NCBI GenBank assembly: GCA_965644315.1
Contig: CBFFRQ010000093.1
Coordinates: forward strand, 205,627 to 269,626
DNA from: Caecitellus pseudoparvulus
Taxonomy: Eukaryota; Bigyra: Bicosoecida
Reading direction: 5' to 3'
DNA length: 64,000 bases
The notes under the pieces were generated by a model, which searched no databases, had not been told where the DNA came from, and saw nothing but the letters and a program-made list of their open reading frames with translations. The position numbers and the translations under genes were made by a program. Numbering within the stretch: position 1 is the stretch's first letter; each line of letters begins with the position of its first letter. This document shows, in pieces, positions 1-10,688 of this stretch.

Positions 1-71
1 CAGACTTCAGCCCGCCTGCAATCTGGACACACAAGGATGCATTGCCGGCAGGCGGCGCCATGGACAGGGAC

Positions 72-1794
72 TCAGAACTTCACCTCGTACTGTCCAGCTC
101 GCGTGGAGTACTTGACCCACTTGATGGTCTCGTAGTTGCTGCGCTCGTACACCTTGAGGTTGCGCACGTGCAGGCCGGAGGCCGTGAACATGGACACGTT
201 GAAGTCCACAGAGATGGGGGGGCGCGTCCATGTCTTCTTGGTCGTCGTCTTGATCAACTGCACGTCCGCGGTCAGCGTCAGCTCAGAGCCGCCCGGGAAC
301 TTCTTCACCCGCCAGACAATGGCGCCAGCAGTGGGTTCGTACTTCGCGCGCCCAGTGGGCACGGCGATGCGCGCCTTGGCCGTGGAGGCGGGGGTGGGGA
401 TCTTGAACACGACGTTTGTCGCGTTCAGGTTGCCGTTGAAGTTGCCGATGACCTTGATGGACATGTGCACGTGGCCTTCGGAGCGCTCCTCCACCACTGG
501 CAGGAGGCGGAAGGGCAGGTTCACGCCCTCCGTAATACGGTACTTCATCAACTCGAACTCGCCATCGGGCGGCACGAAGGTGATGGTGCGGTCCGCCTCG
601 AACTTGCCCAGCTGCACGCAGCGGTGGAAAGACACGTCGTCCAGCTCCACCGCCCGAGAGCCGCCACCGCTGCCAGCAGCTGCCGCGCCAGTGTCACGGT
701 CCAGCAGCAGCTTGTCGTTCAAGCCGAACTTGCACTCAGGCATGCCCGTCAAGCGGGTGTTCATCTTGATTACGCCCGTCACGTCTGAGCGCAGGACTGC
801 GCCTTGGCTGGACACCAGCAAGTTCACGCTCTCCAGGACGTCAATGAACACTTCGTTCTTCTTGTGCACAATGCCGTCACGGCGCCTGCGCAGGGTGTGG
901 CACGGGCGCGTCTCTGGTGACTCAGCCTGGCAAGGGGCGGACTGTGTGGGTGCGGGACACGCACCAGTCACGGGCACCTGTGATGGTCTTGGTGATTTTC
1001 TTGTGCTCCGCTGCTGTTGCAGGGGCCACCTGGGAACCCAAGTTGATGTACAGCTTCAACACGTCGAAGGCGCAGTTCTGGGGATATCCGAAGTCCAGGA
1101 TCTCTGCGCCAGATGTAGCGACAGCACACAGCGTGCAGGCTCAGCCCTGTGGGCGTGTGTAGCACAAAGTGCGCTGCACGCACCGTCCAGCAACTCGTAC
1201 ACGAGAGTGAAGCTGCCCCGTACCGTTTCCTGCGTGGTGGGGAGAGGGGGCGGGGCGTGCAACAGCGCTGGCGTTTCACGAGGTGGAGGTGCCAGCGCAC
1301 CTCATCGAATTCCCCGCCAAAGTAGCCCTTGAAGACCTCCAGCGTCGAGAACAGGAACTGAAACACCAAACCTGTGCAGGCAGTCCGTACGCGTGGGGGG
1401 CGGGTGGCCTGCCTGCCCCCTTGCAGCAGGCAGCAGCGGCCCGCTGGTCTGCTGCTGCACCACCCCGCCAAGCCACGCCAAGCCACGCACCTGCGTTGAC
1501 GTTGCTGCGCGTGACTGCGACGAGGAACAGGTCCTTCATGCGGGTGAAGAGGAAGGTGTTCCCCTCAATCGTGCGGACTGGAGCGGAGTTCCCGGTCTCC
1601 TTGCTCGCGATGACCTGTGGCGTGGGCCGAGGCGGGAGTGTGAAGGTCCGGCACTGCGCTGGCCCCAGCTCGCTGGCGCCCAGCCTCACCTGTGTCCGGA
1701 AGGCGTTGGCAGCAGAGACAGAGACGTCATCTCGGTACAGGCGGGAGATGATGATCTCGCCCTTCAAGTTCACAAAGAACAGCCCCGAGATCAT
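72..1794 (-). CDS. AP2M1: AP-2 clathrin adaptor complex, mu (medium) subunit
   Basis: Medium subunit of the AP-2 adaptor, which recruits clathrin and binds YxxPhi sorting signals during endocytosis at the plasma membrane. Six exons on the minus strand: 1794-1690, 1614-1491, 1371-1301, 1229-1184, 1103-965 and 885-72, giving 432 residues; animal AP2M1 is about 435. The N-terminal longin-like domain starts MISGLFFVNLKGE and is followed by YRDD. The C-terminal mu-homology domain has VLESVNLL, GMPECKFGLND, PPDGEFELMKYR, the AP-2-type motif WTRPPIS and the end KWVKYSTRAGQYEVKF. All exon joins restore conserved codons, for example TG|G CGC giving the WRR motif at 965/885. The 75-nt intron 1615-1689 is a multiple of three with no stop, so it could be retained. 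AP-2 is preferred over AP-1 because of the C-terminal block; this is recognition, not a tree. Confidence 0.94.
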
Positions 1795-2184
1795 GGTGCC
1801 TTGTGCGGAGAGATGTGCGGAGATGCGCAGCTACGGCGAGACGCCAGCCCTGGGCCATGCACAGCGGTGAGCTCCTACCCGACAGTGCTGGGTTACTCGC
1901 CTTGCGCGTGGCGAGGTGTTTGGAAGGTGTGGGATGTGCCTCGAGGTGGTGTTTGTGCGCACTGTGCACCGGACCATGCGAGGGTGCCACCGCCCGCACT
2001 GCCAATTCAAAACGCGGCGTGCCTTCCAGGCATGCACCATTGCTCTGTCTCACACTCCATCGCACTGGCACGCCCACCTGTAGCCCCTTGCAGTGGCCTG
2101 TGTGCGCGCTTTGGCCGGTTGGCAGGCAACCCCAGCCCACGCACCAGCACTGCTCCCCAGCGTCAGGCGGCACCGGCGGACAAG
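1795..2184. other. Divergent intergenic region, AP2M1 / myotubularin
   Basis: 390 nt between two divergent start codons, so it should hold both promoters and 5' UTRs. I see no ORF with recognisable homology, no clear TATA box and no repeat. Confidence 0.6.
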
Positions 2185-5100
2185 ATGGCGGCTGACGAGG
2201 TCGTTAGCAGTGTATTGGAGGGCATGGAGGAGGCAGTGCGGGGCATGAGCGGTGGCAGGGCTCTGCGCAGCGTGGCCGAAGCGAGCCCGTAAGGCCTGCG
2301 GAATTGGGCGGCCCACTTTACCTGCCTTGGAAACGCAAACACACACTCTTGCCCCCACCACGCAGGCACCCTAGCGGTGCGCCGCGAGCTGTGAACTTGC
2401 TGTCATGTGCCACGGCAGATGAAGTCCCCTTGCTGGATGAGTTTGAGGCTGCTACCCACAGCTTGGAAATGGGCGGTGTGGCAATGTCCACCCCGCAAGG
2501 CACGCGAGTGACCGGCACGCTGTCGGCGACACATTTCGCCTTGCGCTTCTTGCCCAACGTGGGTATTCACGACCGTTCGCTGCGCTTGGTCCCGCACTCT
2601 TGGTGGGTCATTCCCCTGCTCCTGGTGCGCAAGCTGGAGCTGCTGCGGCCGGGTCGCGGCCAACCTGCCTCCGTCGTGCGCCTGCACTGCAAAGACGTGC
2701 GCAGCCCGTACATGGCCTTCCGGTCCCCCGAGGACGCATCACAGGCAGTCAAGCTCGTCAGCAGCCTCGCCTTTCCGAAGCTGCACCACTCTTTTGCCTT
2801 CGCGTCCGTGCCTCGGCACAACGGAGGTGGTGCGTTGCCGGGCTGGTTTGACACGTACATACCCGCAGAGGAGTTCGCGCGGCAAGGTGCACTGGCGGCG
2901 GTGAACCCCATCTCTGGCCAGCCCCAGTGGCGCATCACCACTGTGAATGACCAGTACTGCTTCTCGCCAACATACCCTCACCAGCTGGTGGTGCCTGCGG
3001 CCATTTCGGATGGGCACTTGGTGCCCCTGCAGCGTTTCCGCTCCAAAGGCCGCATCCCTGCCCTCACCTGGCGGTACAGGGTGAATGGCACAGCCATGCT
3101 GCGGTCCTCCCAGCCACGCATCGGCGTGTACAACGCTTCCTGTGCAGAGGACCAGCAATTGCTCAGCGCCGTGAAGGCGACATCTGACGCTTACATTCGA
3201 GGCCTCGCCTGTGCACGGCAACTGGGCCGCGCTGGAAACGCCGCGCCAGCACCAGCACCGGCGACAACACCAGCACGGCCACCGGCACCGGCTCCAACCA
3301 TGTCCGCCTCTGCCGCCCTGGCAGCCGCTCGACGCACATCCTCTGCCCGCACGGCAGTGGCGGTGCCGGCTGCAGAGGCTGACCCACACAACCCCTTCTC
3401 AAGCGTGGGCGGGGGGGGCTCATGTAGCCCAGCAGGCGGCAGCAGCCCGCGTGATGGCGGCGCCGACACGCCTGTCAACACTGCGCTGTGGGGTGACGCG
3501 TCAGGCGCCCTGAGCCCGGCGCTGGTGTCCACGCCCAAGCTGCTCATCGCTGACTGCCGGCCCAGCACCAACGCCATGGCTCAGAAGGCAGGGGGGTGGG
3601 GCTACGAAGCCTACCCCGACTGCGAGACGGTGTTCCTGGGCATCCACAACATCCACGAGGTGCGCGCTGCGTTCCGCCGCATGGAGGCGCTAGTGCGCAA
3701 GACGGCCTCCGCTGACACGGCGCGAGGCACGCCCACGCCCGAGGACTTGACGTGGGGCGAGCAGCTGGAGCGCACGGGGTGGCCCTCCATGCTGCGCTGC
3801 ATTCTGGGTGGTGCCCTGCGCGTGGCGTGGGCCATGGAAGAGCATGGTAGGTCGGTCCTGGTGCACTGTTCCGACGGCTGGGACCGCACGGCACAGGTGT
3901 GTGGCCTGGTGCAGGTGCTGCTGGACCCCTATTTCCGCACCACTCGTGGCCTGTGTGCACTGGTGGCGAAGGAGTGGTGCACCTTTGGGCACAAGTTCCA
4001 GCAGCGCCTGGGGCTGGGAGACGTCAGGTTCGACGAGGACGGCGAGTGTTCGCCCGTCTTCATCCAGTTCCTGGACTGCCTGTGGCAGCTGGTCACGCAG
4101 TTCCCCGCCCTCTTCGAGTACACGCCCCGCCTGCTGCGGGCGCTGGCCCACCACGCCTACTCCTGTCGTTTCGGCACCTTCCTGGGCAACTGCGAGAACG
4201 AGCGGCGGTCAGCTGCCTTGCCGCAGAAGACGCAGTCCCTGTGGACGTGGGTGCTGGGGCAGGTGGAGGCGGAGCGGTGCCTGATGCAGGCGAGCAGCAC
4301 TCTGGCCCCAGGGGAGGAGGGCGTGGGTGTCGCGCATGTGGCTGGTTTCCTGAACCCGGCGTACGCTGCTGGCACAGCGGATGCGGTGCTGCTGCCGCCG
4401 CCCAGCGTCGTCCTGCGGAAGGTGTGTGTGTGGGAGGACTGGTGGTGCAGGTGGGGGGGCATGCCGTGGGGCGGCTTCAACACTGCCGCGGCGGTGGGCC
4501 CACCAGGTGACACCTCGTGGGGCGTGTGGGCCCATGACAGCCGAGCTGCGGGCGGCGGCGACACGCCACCCGCCGCCGGGGCGCCGCAGACCGAAGAAGG
4601 CAGTCGCTGCCGCTGTGTGGGCCCGCCGCCCACCAGCACCACCATGTCCTTGGAGCGCTCTCCGTATGGCAAGGCGGCAGCTGCAGCTGGGGCAGTGGGC
4701 GGTGGCGAGTCGCCACCCTCAGCCGCGCTGGCGTGTCCCTGGCTGCGGTATAAGTGGAAGGGGGGCGGGCTGGGGCATGTGCCTGGGAGCGTGGACACTG
4801 CGCTGGCGCCCATTGATGCCCTGCGGAAGGAGGGCGGGTTGCCCCCCCTCGCTGCCGCCACCGCTGCCGCGAGCACGCCACCAGAGCGGGCCTCGGCCAA
4901 CCCTGCCGTGGCCCTGCAGCCGCCGGCGCTGGAGGAGGAGGAGGCGCCCCCCACGCCCCCTGCGGCAGAGGGGGGCGAGCAGGGGTCGCTCGTCCAGCAG
5001 GCGCCCCCGACGCCAGCGGCGGTGGAGCCACCACCACCCCCCACCATGCACACAGGCCCCAATGTGGACCCTTTCACGGGGCAGCCTCTGGGAGGCATGA

Positions 5101-5186
5101 CTGTGGTGGCGGCAGTGCCTGCGTTGGAGAGTGCTGCGGAGGATGAGAGCGTGGCCAGTGCAGCCTCTGACGAGGCTGCGGATTGA
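2185..5186 (+). CDS. Myotubularin-family phosphoinositide 3-phosphatase
   Basis: Dephosphorylates PI3P and PI(3,5)P2 on endosomal membranes. Two exons, 2185-2288 and 2366-5186, give 974 residues. The short first exon starts MAADEVVSSVLEGMEE; the donor GTAAGG and the acceptor CGCAG restore the frame. The N-terminal third has a PH-GRAM domain (GTRVTGTLSATHFALRFLP). The phosphatase domain carries the conserved DCRPSTNAMAQKAGG-type motif and the catalytic Cx5R loop in HCSDGWDRT near residues 535-543, with all myotubularin-specific residues kept, so it should be active. The domain continues through KEWCTFGHKFQQR and NCENERR. The last roughly 300 residues are Ala/Pro/Gly-rich with no FYVE or PH domain visible. 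The N-terminus is the least certain part. Confidence 0.92.
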
Positions 5187-5315
5187 TGGAGCGGGGGGGC
5201 CCTGGTGCACTGCACTTGGCGCATCAAATCCCGCACGTTGCCAATTCACAGCGTCCCTCAGCGCGCCCACGGGACTGCAACCACTCGCCGCGCACAGGCC
5301 CCGCTGTCAGCGAAC

Positions 5316-6814
5316 ATGGGCAACAAACACCCTCGGCCTTTGCGGCCCGGGGAGACCCCCCCGCCAGATGCGGTGCCTGGGCAGGGCGACAGCCCAGCAC
5401 CTGCAGCAAGCTCCACCCCCGACGACAGCAAACACGGCACGCCGGCAGAGGCTGGGCCTGCAGAGACTGCGGGTGCGCCTGCAGGAGCACAGAAGGCGTG
5501 CCTGGATGACTTTGAGCTGCTGAAGACGGTGGGCAAGGGCAGCTTCGGGAAGGTGGTGCAGGTGAGGAGGGCCAGCAGGAAGCCTGCCGGCACGCCAGCC
5601 ACCCAGCCCACCTCGTGCCTGCACAGGTGCGCAAGAAGGACGACGGCAAGATCTACGCCATGAAGATCTTGAAGAAGGAGATGATCCTGAAACGCAAGCA
5701 GTATGAGCACACCCTCTCGGAGCGCCGGGTGCTGGAAAACATCGACCACCCCTTCATTGTGTCACTGCGTTTTGCTTTCCAGTCTGAGCACAAGCTGTAC
5801 ATGGTGTTTGGTGCGCACGCGCGGAAAGCCCCAGGAATGCCTCGCAAGCCCTGCACAGCCACGACCTCTGCCTGCTCCCCTCCTGCAGATTTTTTCAACG
5901 GCGGCGAGCTGTACCACTACCTGTCAGAGGGCGGGCGCTTCGCTGAGGAGCGGGCGCGTTTTTACGCTGCGGAATTGACATCAGCCCTGGGGTACCTGCA
6001 CGCACGAGGCATCATTTACCGGGACCTGAAGCCCGAGAACCTGATCCTGGACCATCAGGGCCACATCCGCATCGCCGACTTTGGGCTGTCCAAGGAGGGT
6101 GTCGAGGGTGAGAGCGTCACGAGCATCTGCGGCACGCCCGAGTACTTGGCTCCCGAGATTCTGCGCCGGAAGCCGTACGGCGTGGGCGTGGACTGGTGGG
6201 CCCTGGGCACCCTGCTATACGAGATGATCGCGGGGCTGCCCCCCTTCTACGACCGCAACCGCCAAACCATGTACCGCAAGATCCTGGAAGCCCCCCTGAC
6301 ACCCCCTGCCTGGATGTCCCCTGCCGCCGCCGACCTGTGCGCACACCTGCTGAACCGCGACCCCGCTCAGCGCTACGGCAGCCAGGGCGTGGAGGCCATC
6401 AAGCAGCACGCCTTCTTCGCCGGCCTGGACTGGGATGCCCTGAACCGCAAGGAGCTGCCGCCACCCTGGACACCGGCCGTGGCGGGGGCGGAGGACACCT
6501 CCAACATCGCCAAAGAGTTCACCAGCGAGCCTGCAGGCGTGACGCCGTCCCCCGCAGGCATGAAGCTGCGAGACGTCATGGGCAGCGGCGCCACGCCGCC
6601 GTCCTTTTCGGACTTCACCTTCACCCACGAGAGTGTCATCGACGGGCAGGTGTGGCAGGTGTCCTTCTCAGAGGAAGACGAGGCCGCCCTGGCAGGTGCC
6701 AGTGACGCCATTGACGCGGCTGTGGCCAGCTCCGCGGCAGCAGGGGGGCAGGGCGGCGGCGGCGGTGTGCAGGAGGTGCCACCGCCTGCCTTGCCGCCGA
6801 CGAGCCACAAGTAG
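5316..6814 (+). CDS. AGC-family serine/threonine kinase with N-myristoylation signal
   Basis: Three exons, 5316-5561, 5627-5810 and 5889-6814, give 451 residues. It starts MGNKHPRPLRPGE, so Gly2 could be myristoylated; there is no PH domain. The kinase domain starts near residue 69 (DDFELLKTVGKGSFGKV). Visible catalytic residues are Lys95 (YAMKILKK), Asp189 (YRDLKPEN) and DFG 207-209. The activation segment SICGTPEYLAPE has Ser222 at the usual PDK1 phosphothreonine position. A C-terminal hydrophobic motif FSDFTF (383-388, with Thr387) is the expected regulatory site of SGK/Akt/S6K kinases. The family call is firm. Assignment to Akt, SGK or S6K is not possible here; the short extension with no lipid-binding domain looks most like SGK or a protist-specific AGC kinase. 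Confidence 0.93.
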
Positions 6815-7064
6815 AGGGAGCGGTGAGGGGGCAGGGGGGGCGCGCGCAGTGCAGCCTTCAGTGAGTGCCATGTTTCAAACCTGCATGCTTCGCCACCCCC
6901 CCTCTGCCCCATGTGCGCTGCGGCGGATCGCTTATGTGAATGCAACACCGTCGTCTGACGCACGGCAGCGGAACGCGGCCGAGTCGGACCCTGCCCACTG
7001 AACGCGAACCCCGCCCCAGGGGAGCCACGCCGGCATCGACTTCTCCTACGCCGTAGACATTGCC

Positions 7065-8054
7065 ATGTCTGTCACAGCAAGCCCAGTGGTGCGTGCGGGA
7101 ATGGCTGTGCCAGGGAACAGGCTGCGGAAATTGCTTGAGCAGTCACTCACGCTGCCCGCCTCCCCACAGGCCCTGGCAGTGGCGCGTGCCGCAGGCGCCC
7201 AGGCTGTCGCTGACACCATGGACTTCCTCACCGCTGCGCTGCCTGCAGAGGGCGGTGACATCATGGCTTTGCCTGAGGGTGCAGATGAAGGCGCCTGGGC
7301 AGTGGCGGCTGGCCGAGCAGCGGCTGCGTTGGCGCCGGAAACCTTCGACACTGAGCTCACTGCGGCACGAGCCGGCACCTTCACCCACACCGTGCTGGCA
7401 CGTGCTCCTGGACTGAAGGCTGACCTTGCTCCGTACCTGGCCTTCCACACAGACGGGTCTGTGGCAGCGCGACCATCTGGTGTGTGGAGGGGTGCCTCTC
7501 GCGGCACGAAACGCGCGCGGTCTGACGCCCCCGCCGTGGTGGGGGACGTGGACGTGTCCCAAGGCGCCGCTGCAGCGGCCCAAAGCGCCGTGCTGGCACA
7601 CGGCGCCGTGGCAGCCCGGCCCACCGCCGCCCCTGCAGTTATCACCAAGGCCCACCGCAAGGCAGCACGAGGTGCAGCGCCAGACACCGCCGGCAAGGGC
7701 TGGTTCAACTTGGCAGCACCCGAGATGACTGCACAGGTCAAGGCGGATTTGGAGGTGCTGAAGAACCGGCGCGCCCTGGACCCTCGGCGTTTCTACAAGG
7801 GCAAGGAGGAAGCCAAATCCCGCAAGTACTTCGCCATTGGCACGGTGCAGGAGGGCTGGGCAGAGGGCGCGCCTGGGCGCATGACGCGCAAAGAACGCCA
7901 AGGCAGCCTGCTGGGAGAAGTGGTTGCCGACGCCCGCCTGGCAGCGTACGCCAAGCGCAAGTACGGCGAGCACCAAGATGCTGCTGCCAAGCGTGGAAAG
8001 GGCGCCGCCTTCAAACGCACCCAAGCTCGCCGCAGCTCCTGGCGGCGCAAGTGA
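7065..8054 (+). CDS. FCF2: Fcf2 pre-rRNA processing factor (DNTTIP2 family)
   Basis: Nucleolar factor needed for early pre-rRNA cleavages during small-subunit ribosome assembly. Two exons: a 24-nt first exon 7065-7088 (MSVTASPV) and 7170-8054, giving 302 residues. The first ~190 residues are Ala-rich and poorly conserved, with a basic KRAR cluster. The C-terminal third is a clear Fcf2 domain: GKGWFNLAAPEMT, LKNRRALDPRRFYKG, KYFAIGTVQEG, RMTRKERQGSLLGE and AYAKRKYGE, ending in a basic tail. The 81-nt intron 7089-7169 is a multiple of three and open, so an unspliced reading is possible; the GTGCGT donor and the CCCCACAG acceptor favour splicing. It is convergent with the USP39 gene, with only 42 nt between the stop codons. 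Confidence 0.93.
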   Translation: MSVTASPVVRAGMAVPGNRLRKLLEQSLTLPASPQALAVARAAGAQAVADTMDFLTAALPAEGGDIMALPEGADEGAWAVAAGRAAAALAPETFDTELTAARAGTFTHTVLARAPGLKADLAPYLAFHTDGSVAARPSGVWRGASRGTKRARSDAPAVVGDVDVSQGAAAAAQSAVLAHGAVAARPTAAPAVITKAHRKAARGAAPDTAGKGWFNLAAPEMTAQVKADLEVLKNRRALDPRRFYKGKEEAKSRKYFAIGTVQEGWAEGAPGRMTRKERQGSLLGEVVADARLAAYAKRKYGEHQDAAAKRGKGAAFKRTQARRSSWRRK

Positions 8055-8082
8055 GCGCCCGCCCTGGCCAGCTGCAGACTGC

Positions 8083-8090
8083 AATGCATT
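8083..8090. promoter_or_regulatory. Palindromic candidate poly(A) signal shared by convergent genes
   Basis: AATGCATT lies between the convergent FCF2 and USP39 stop codons. Read on either strand it gives AATGCA, 29 nt after the FCF2 stop and 7 nt after the USP39 stop. The same hexamer recurs after many stop codons in this window, so a 3'-end processing role is inferred. Confidence 0.45.
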
Positions 8091-8096
8091 TGTCTC

Positions 8097-10109
8097 TCAC
8101 GCCTCTGCCGTCGGCGCCGTGGGCAGCCAGCCTTTTCCCAGTGCTCGCGCCGTTTCGCCACGCGCCAACGCAGAACGCCGCTTGGGGTCCCACGCCTGGC
8201 TGCGGTACACCATGAGGTTCGTTTCCGACACTGCAACCAGCTGGGGCAGTGTTTCTTGCACGTGCAAATCGTGCACGGCGTACCACGTGTCGCTGGCGTC
8301 GTCGTGCACGTGTGCGCTGTAGTGGCCGGTGGTGAGGGGGTGCCCGCCACCCACCTGTGTGCGCTTGGCACGGCCACTGGCACCAGTGCCATCCTGTGCA
8401 GCCACTGCACTGACGTCAGGCGGTGTGGTGTGCACAACATTGGCTACAAGGTCGTACTTGGTGCACCAGCCCTCCCACGCCACCTGCAGGGCAGGCGGCA
8501 CCAGGTCAGACCGCTCAGTTCCCGCCGCAACAACGCTGCTGCCACGAGGGTGCCAACACTTCAGGTGTGCGATGATGGCCTTGGTGGGTGTGGCGGGGTC
8601 CATGATCTCCGCAGGTGTGAGCAGGGGGACGGGCGGTGACACCCGGGGCTGTGCGTGGGCGGAGGGGGGGGCGCCCTCCAACGAGGGGGGGGGTGGTCCG
8701 CTGGCTTCCGGCAGTGGCTGGCGCAGACACCCCTTCACCTCCAGGCCGCTCACTGGCAGCGACACGATGATGGGGTTCTTCTCGTGGAACCACTGGTTGC
8801 TCGTGAAACGCCGGCAGTGCAGCACCATGAACGGCGGCAGGCGGGCCAGGGTGTACCTGCGCGAGAGGCGGACGTCGCCTTTCACCTCGGACTGCCCAGC
8901 CTGGCCTGCGAACTTGCCCAGCAGCTGGAACAGCGGCACCTGCGGGATTACGCGACGCCCCGCTGCCGCGTCCTTGAACAACGGCGCGGGGGGCAGCTGC
9001 AGGCTGAGCAGCAGGCAGGGCACGTCTGCAATGGACGTTTCCGAGGCCTGCTGTGCTGCAAGGAGTGACGCGATGTCCTCTGCACCTCCCCGCTTGGCAG
9101 CACTGGCCAGCAGGGCTTCCTCCTGCGCTGACGTCAAAACGGGCGTTTTCGTCGTGTGCACGCGCACAAGCCCGCCAAAGCACTCGTGCACAATGGACTG
9201 GGCGGGGCTACCAGACGGCAGCGGACGGGGCTTCATGCGTTTCCCGCCCACCTTCGGGTACGCCTTGGTCAGGTCGCGGTGCAGTGTGTTCAGGAGCCAG
9301 GTGAGGAAGTCCACGACCTCGGGTCGCTCACGCATTCCAAACCGCTGACTCGACGCCAGTGCCACCTCGTGCGCGAATTCATGCGGGGAAACGCTGGTCT
9401 TCAGGCCGGTGCGAGCCCACAGCCGCCGCAGCAGGCGGCCAAAGGCGCCCACGAGACTGCTCGTGCACCCCTCATAGTTGGAGGGGAGCAGGAAATAGTC
9501 TCGGAAGGGCGTCACCCGGCACAGCGCGTGCACGACAGTGGTGAGGTAGTCCGTGGCACCCAAGTTGTTCACGCCCAGCAGGCCTGGGCGAAACGCACCA
9601 CCGTGCATGGCCGTGGCTGTCACCGGCTGCAAGTCCAGGCTCTGCACCTCAGCGGGAGTGAACGACGGCCGCAGCGCGGTCTGGATGTCTCGCAGACTCG
9701 CATCCTTCACTTGGTACGCATCGGGCAGCACCCACACCTCCGCAGTCTCCAGGTGCATGAAGACGTGGTGGGACGCTTGCACGGAGTGAGTGTAGGCGGG
9801 CGTGCGCTTGCCGCGCCCCTGGAAAAACTGCCCACACACCAGGCACACATAAACGTTGTTTGTGGCCGTCGTGACACTGCACACGTGCTCCATGTCGAAG
9901 TCCAGGCACTCCCGGTGCACAGTGTCCAGGTACAGCGTGCTGCCTTCGCCGCTGGCAGGCGCAGCTGGCGCAGATGCTGTCGCTGCTGCAGCAGGGGCTG
10001 AGTCCACAGCCGGGCCCGATGAGCCCTGATCTGCAATGGGTGCGTCTTCACCGCGTGGTCGCTTGGCAGCGCTGGTGGCAGCCCGACTGCCTTCAGCCGC
10101 CCGCTTCAT
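8097..10109 (-). CDS. USP39: USP39/Sad1-type tri-snRNP splicing factor (ubiquitin hydrolase-like)
   Basis: Component of the U4/U6.U5 tri-snRNP needed for spliceosome assembly; a ubiquitin hydrolase fold thought to be inactive. Single exon, 670 residues, from ATG at 10109 (MKRAAEGSRAA); the frame is open further upstream but that part has no homology. A UBP-type zinc finger (CLVCGQFFQGRGKRTPAYTH, then HHVFMHL) is followed by the USP fold. The catalytic Cys box reads GVNNLGATDYL, with Asp where active USPs have Cys, the USP39 hallmark. The C-terminal half has PEVVDFLTWLLN and HEKNPIIVSLP, then an insertion of about 90 Pro-rich residues, then KYDLVANVVH. The final block is GHYSAH, keeping a His, then WYAVHDLHV. 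Confidence 0.92.
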   Translation of the reverse strand: MKRAAEGSRAATSAAKRPRGEDAPIADQGSSGPAVDSAPAAAATASAPAAPASGEGSTLYLDTVHRECLDFDMEHVCSVTTATNNVYVCLVCGQFFQGRGKRTPAYTHSVQASHHVFMHLETAEVWVLPDAYQVKDASLRDIQTALRPSFTPAEVQSLDLQPVTATAMHGGAFRPGLLGVNNLGATDYLTTVVHALCRVTPFRDYFLLPSNYEGCTSSLVGAFGRLLRRLWARTGLKTSVSPHEFAHEVALASSQRFGMRERPEVVDFLTWLLNTLHRDLTKAYPKVGGKRMKPRPLPSGSPAQSIVHECFGGLVRVHTTKTPVLTSAQEEALLASAAKRGGAEDIASLLAAQQASETSIADVPCLLLSLQLPPAPLFKDAAAGRRVIPQVPLFQLLGKFAGQAGQSEVKGDVRLSRRYTLARLPPFMVLHCRRFTSNQWFHEKNPIIVSLPVSGLEVKGCLRQPLPEASGPPPPSLEGAPPSAHAQPRVSPPVPLLTPAEIMDPATPTKAIIAHLKCWHPRGSSVVAAGTERSDLVPPALQVAWEGWCTKYDLVANVVHTTPPDVSAVAAQDGTGASGRAKRTQVGGGHPLTTGHYSAHVHDDASDTWYAVHDLHVQETLPQLVAVSETNLMVYRSQAWDPKRRSALARGETARALGKGWLPTAPTAEA

Positions 10110-10688
10110 GCCCAGACTGCGGAAGTTGCTCGAGAGCCACAGCCACGTCCACCACAGTCCAGCGGCACCCCTTTGTGCCCTGTTCAGCAAAACTATTGAT
10201 GCTGGAGGGGATGAAGATGCACTGTAATCGATTAACTTTCCTTGAGGGCTGAATGTGGTCGGGGCGTGCCACTGCCGCCGAGAGCCGCCGCTGGCAGCAG
10301 CACACTCACACACTGCTCCTGACAAAGCTTGGAACCCCCCCCGCACACCCCCACCGAGCGCCCACACGCCAACCACTGTGCCTGCACCCAGCATGAGAGC
10401 CAGGGCACTTCACGCGTACCCTCCCCTCGCCTTCCTGCCGGGTCCGCCCACGCCACTCGCACACACTGCACTCACGCGCCCCAGCGCAACCCCACCCGGA
10501 CATGGGCGAACTGTGTCCACCGACCACCTTCTCCCTCAGCCGGTACGCCGCGACTGGGGACACCCTGGTCTCCGTCCTGGTGCCTCCCACTTCCCCTTGA
10601 GCGCCTTCCGCCTGTGGCTGCCTCTCCCTCGGCAAGCCCTCTCAACCCACCCTTGTGAAACCCCGCACCTGCGCCACACACGCCCAAC
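10110..10688. other. Divergent intergenic region, USP39 / PRL phosphatase
   Basis: 579 nt between divergent starts, GC-rich and C-rich on the plus strand near 10320-10680. Overlapping ORFs exist on both strands but show no homology and no plausible splicing. It probably holds two promoters and 5' UTRs. Confidence 0.55.
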
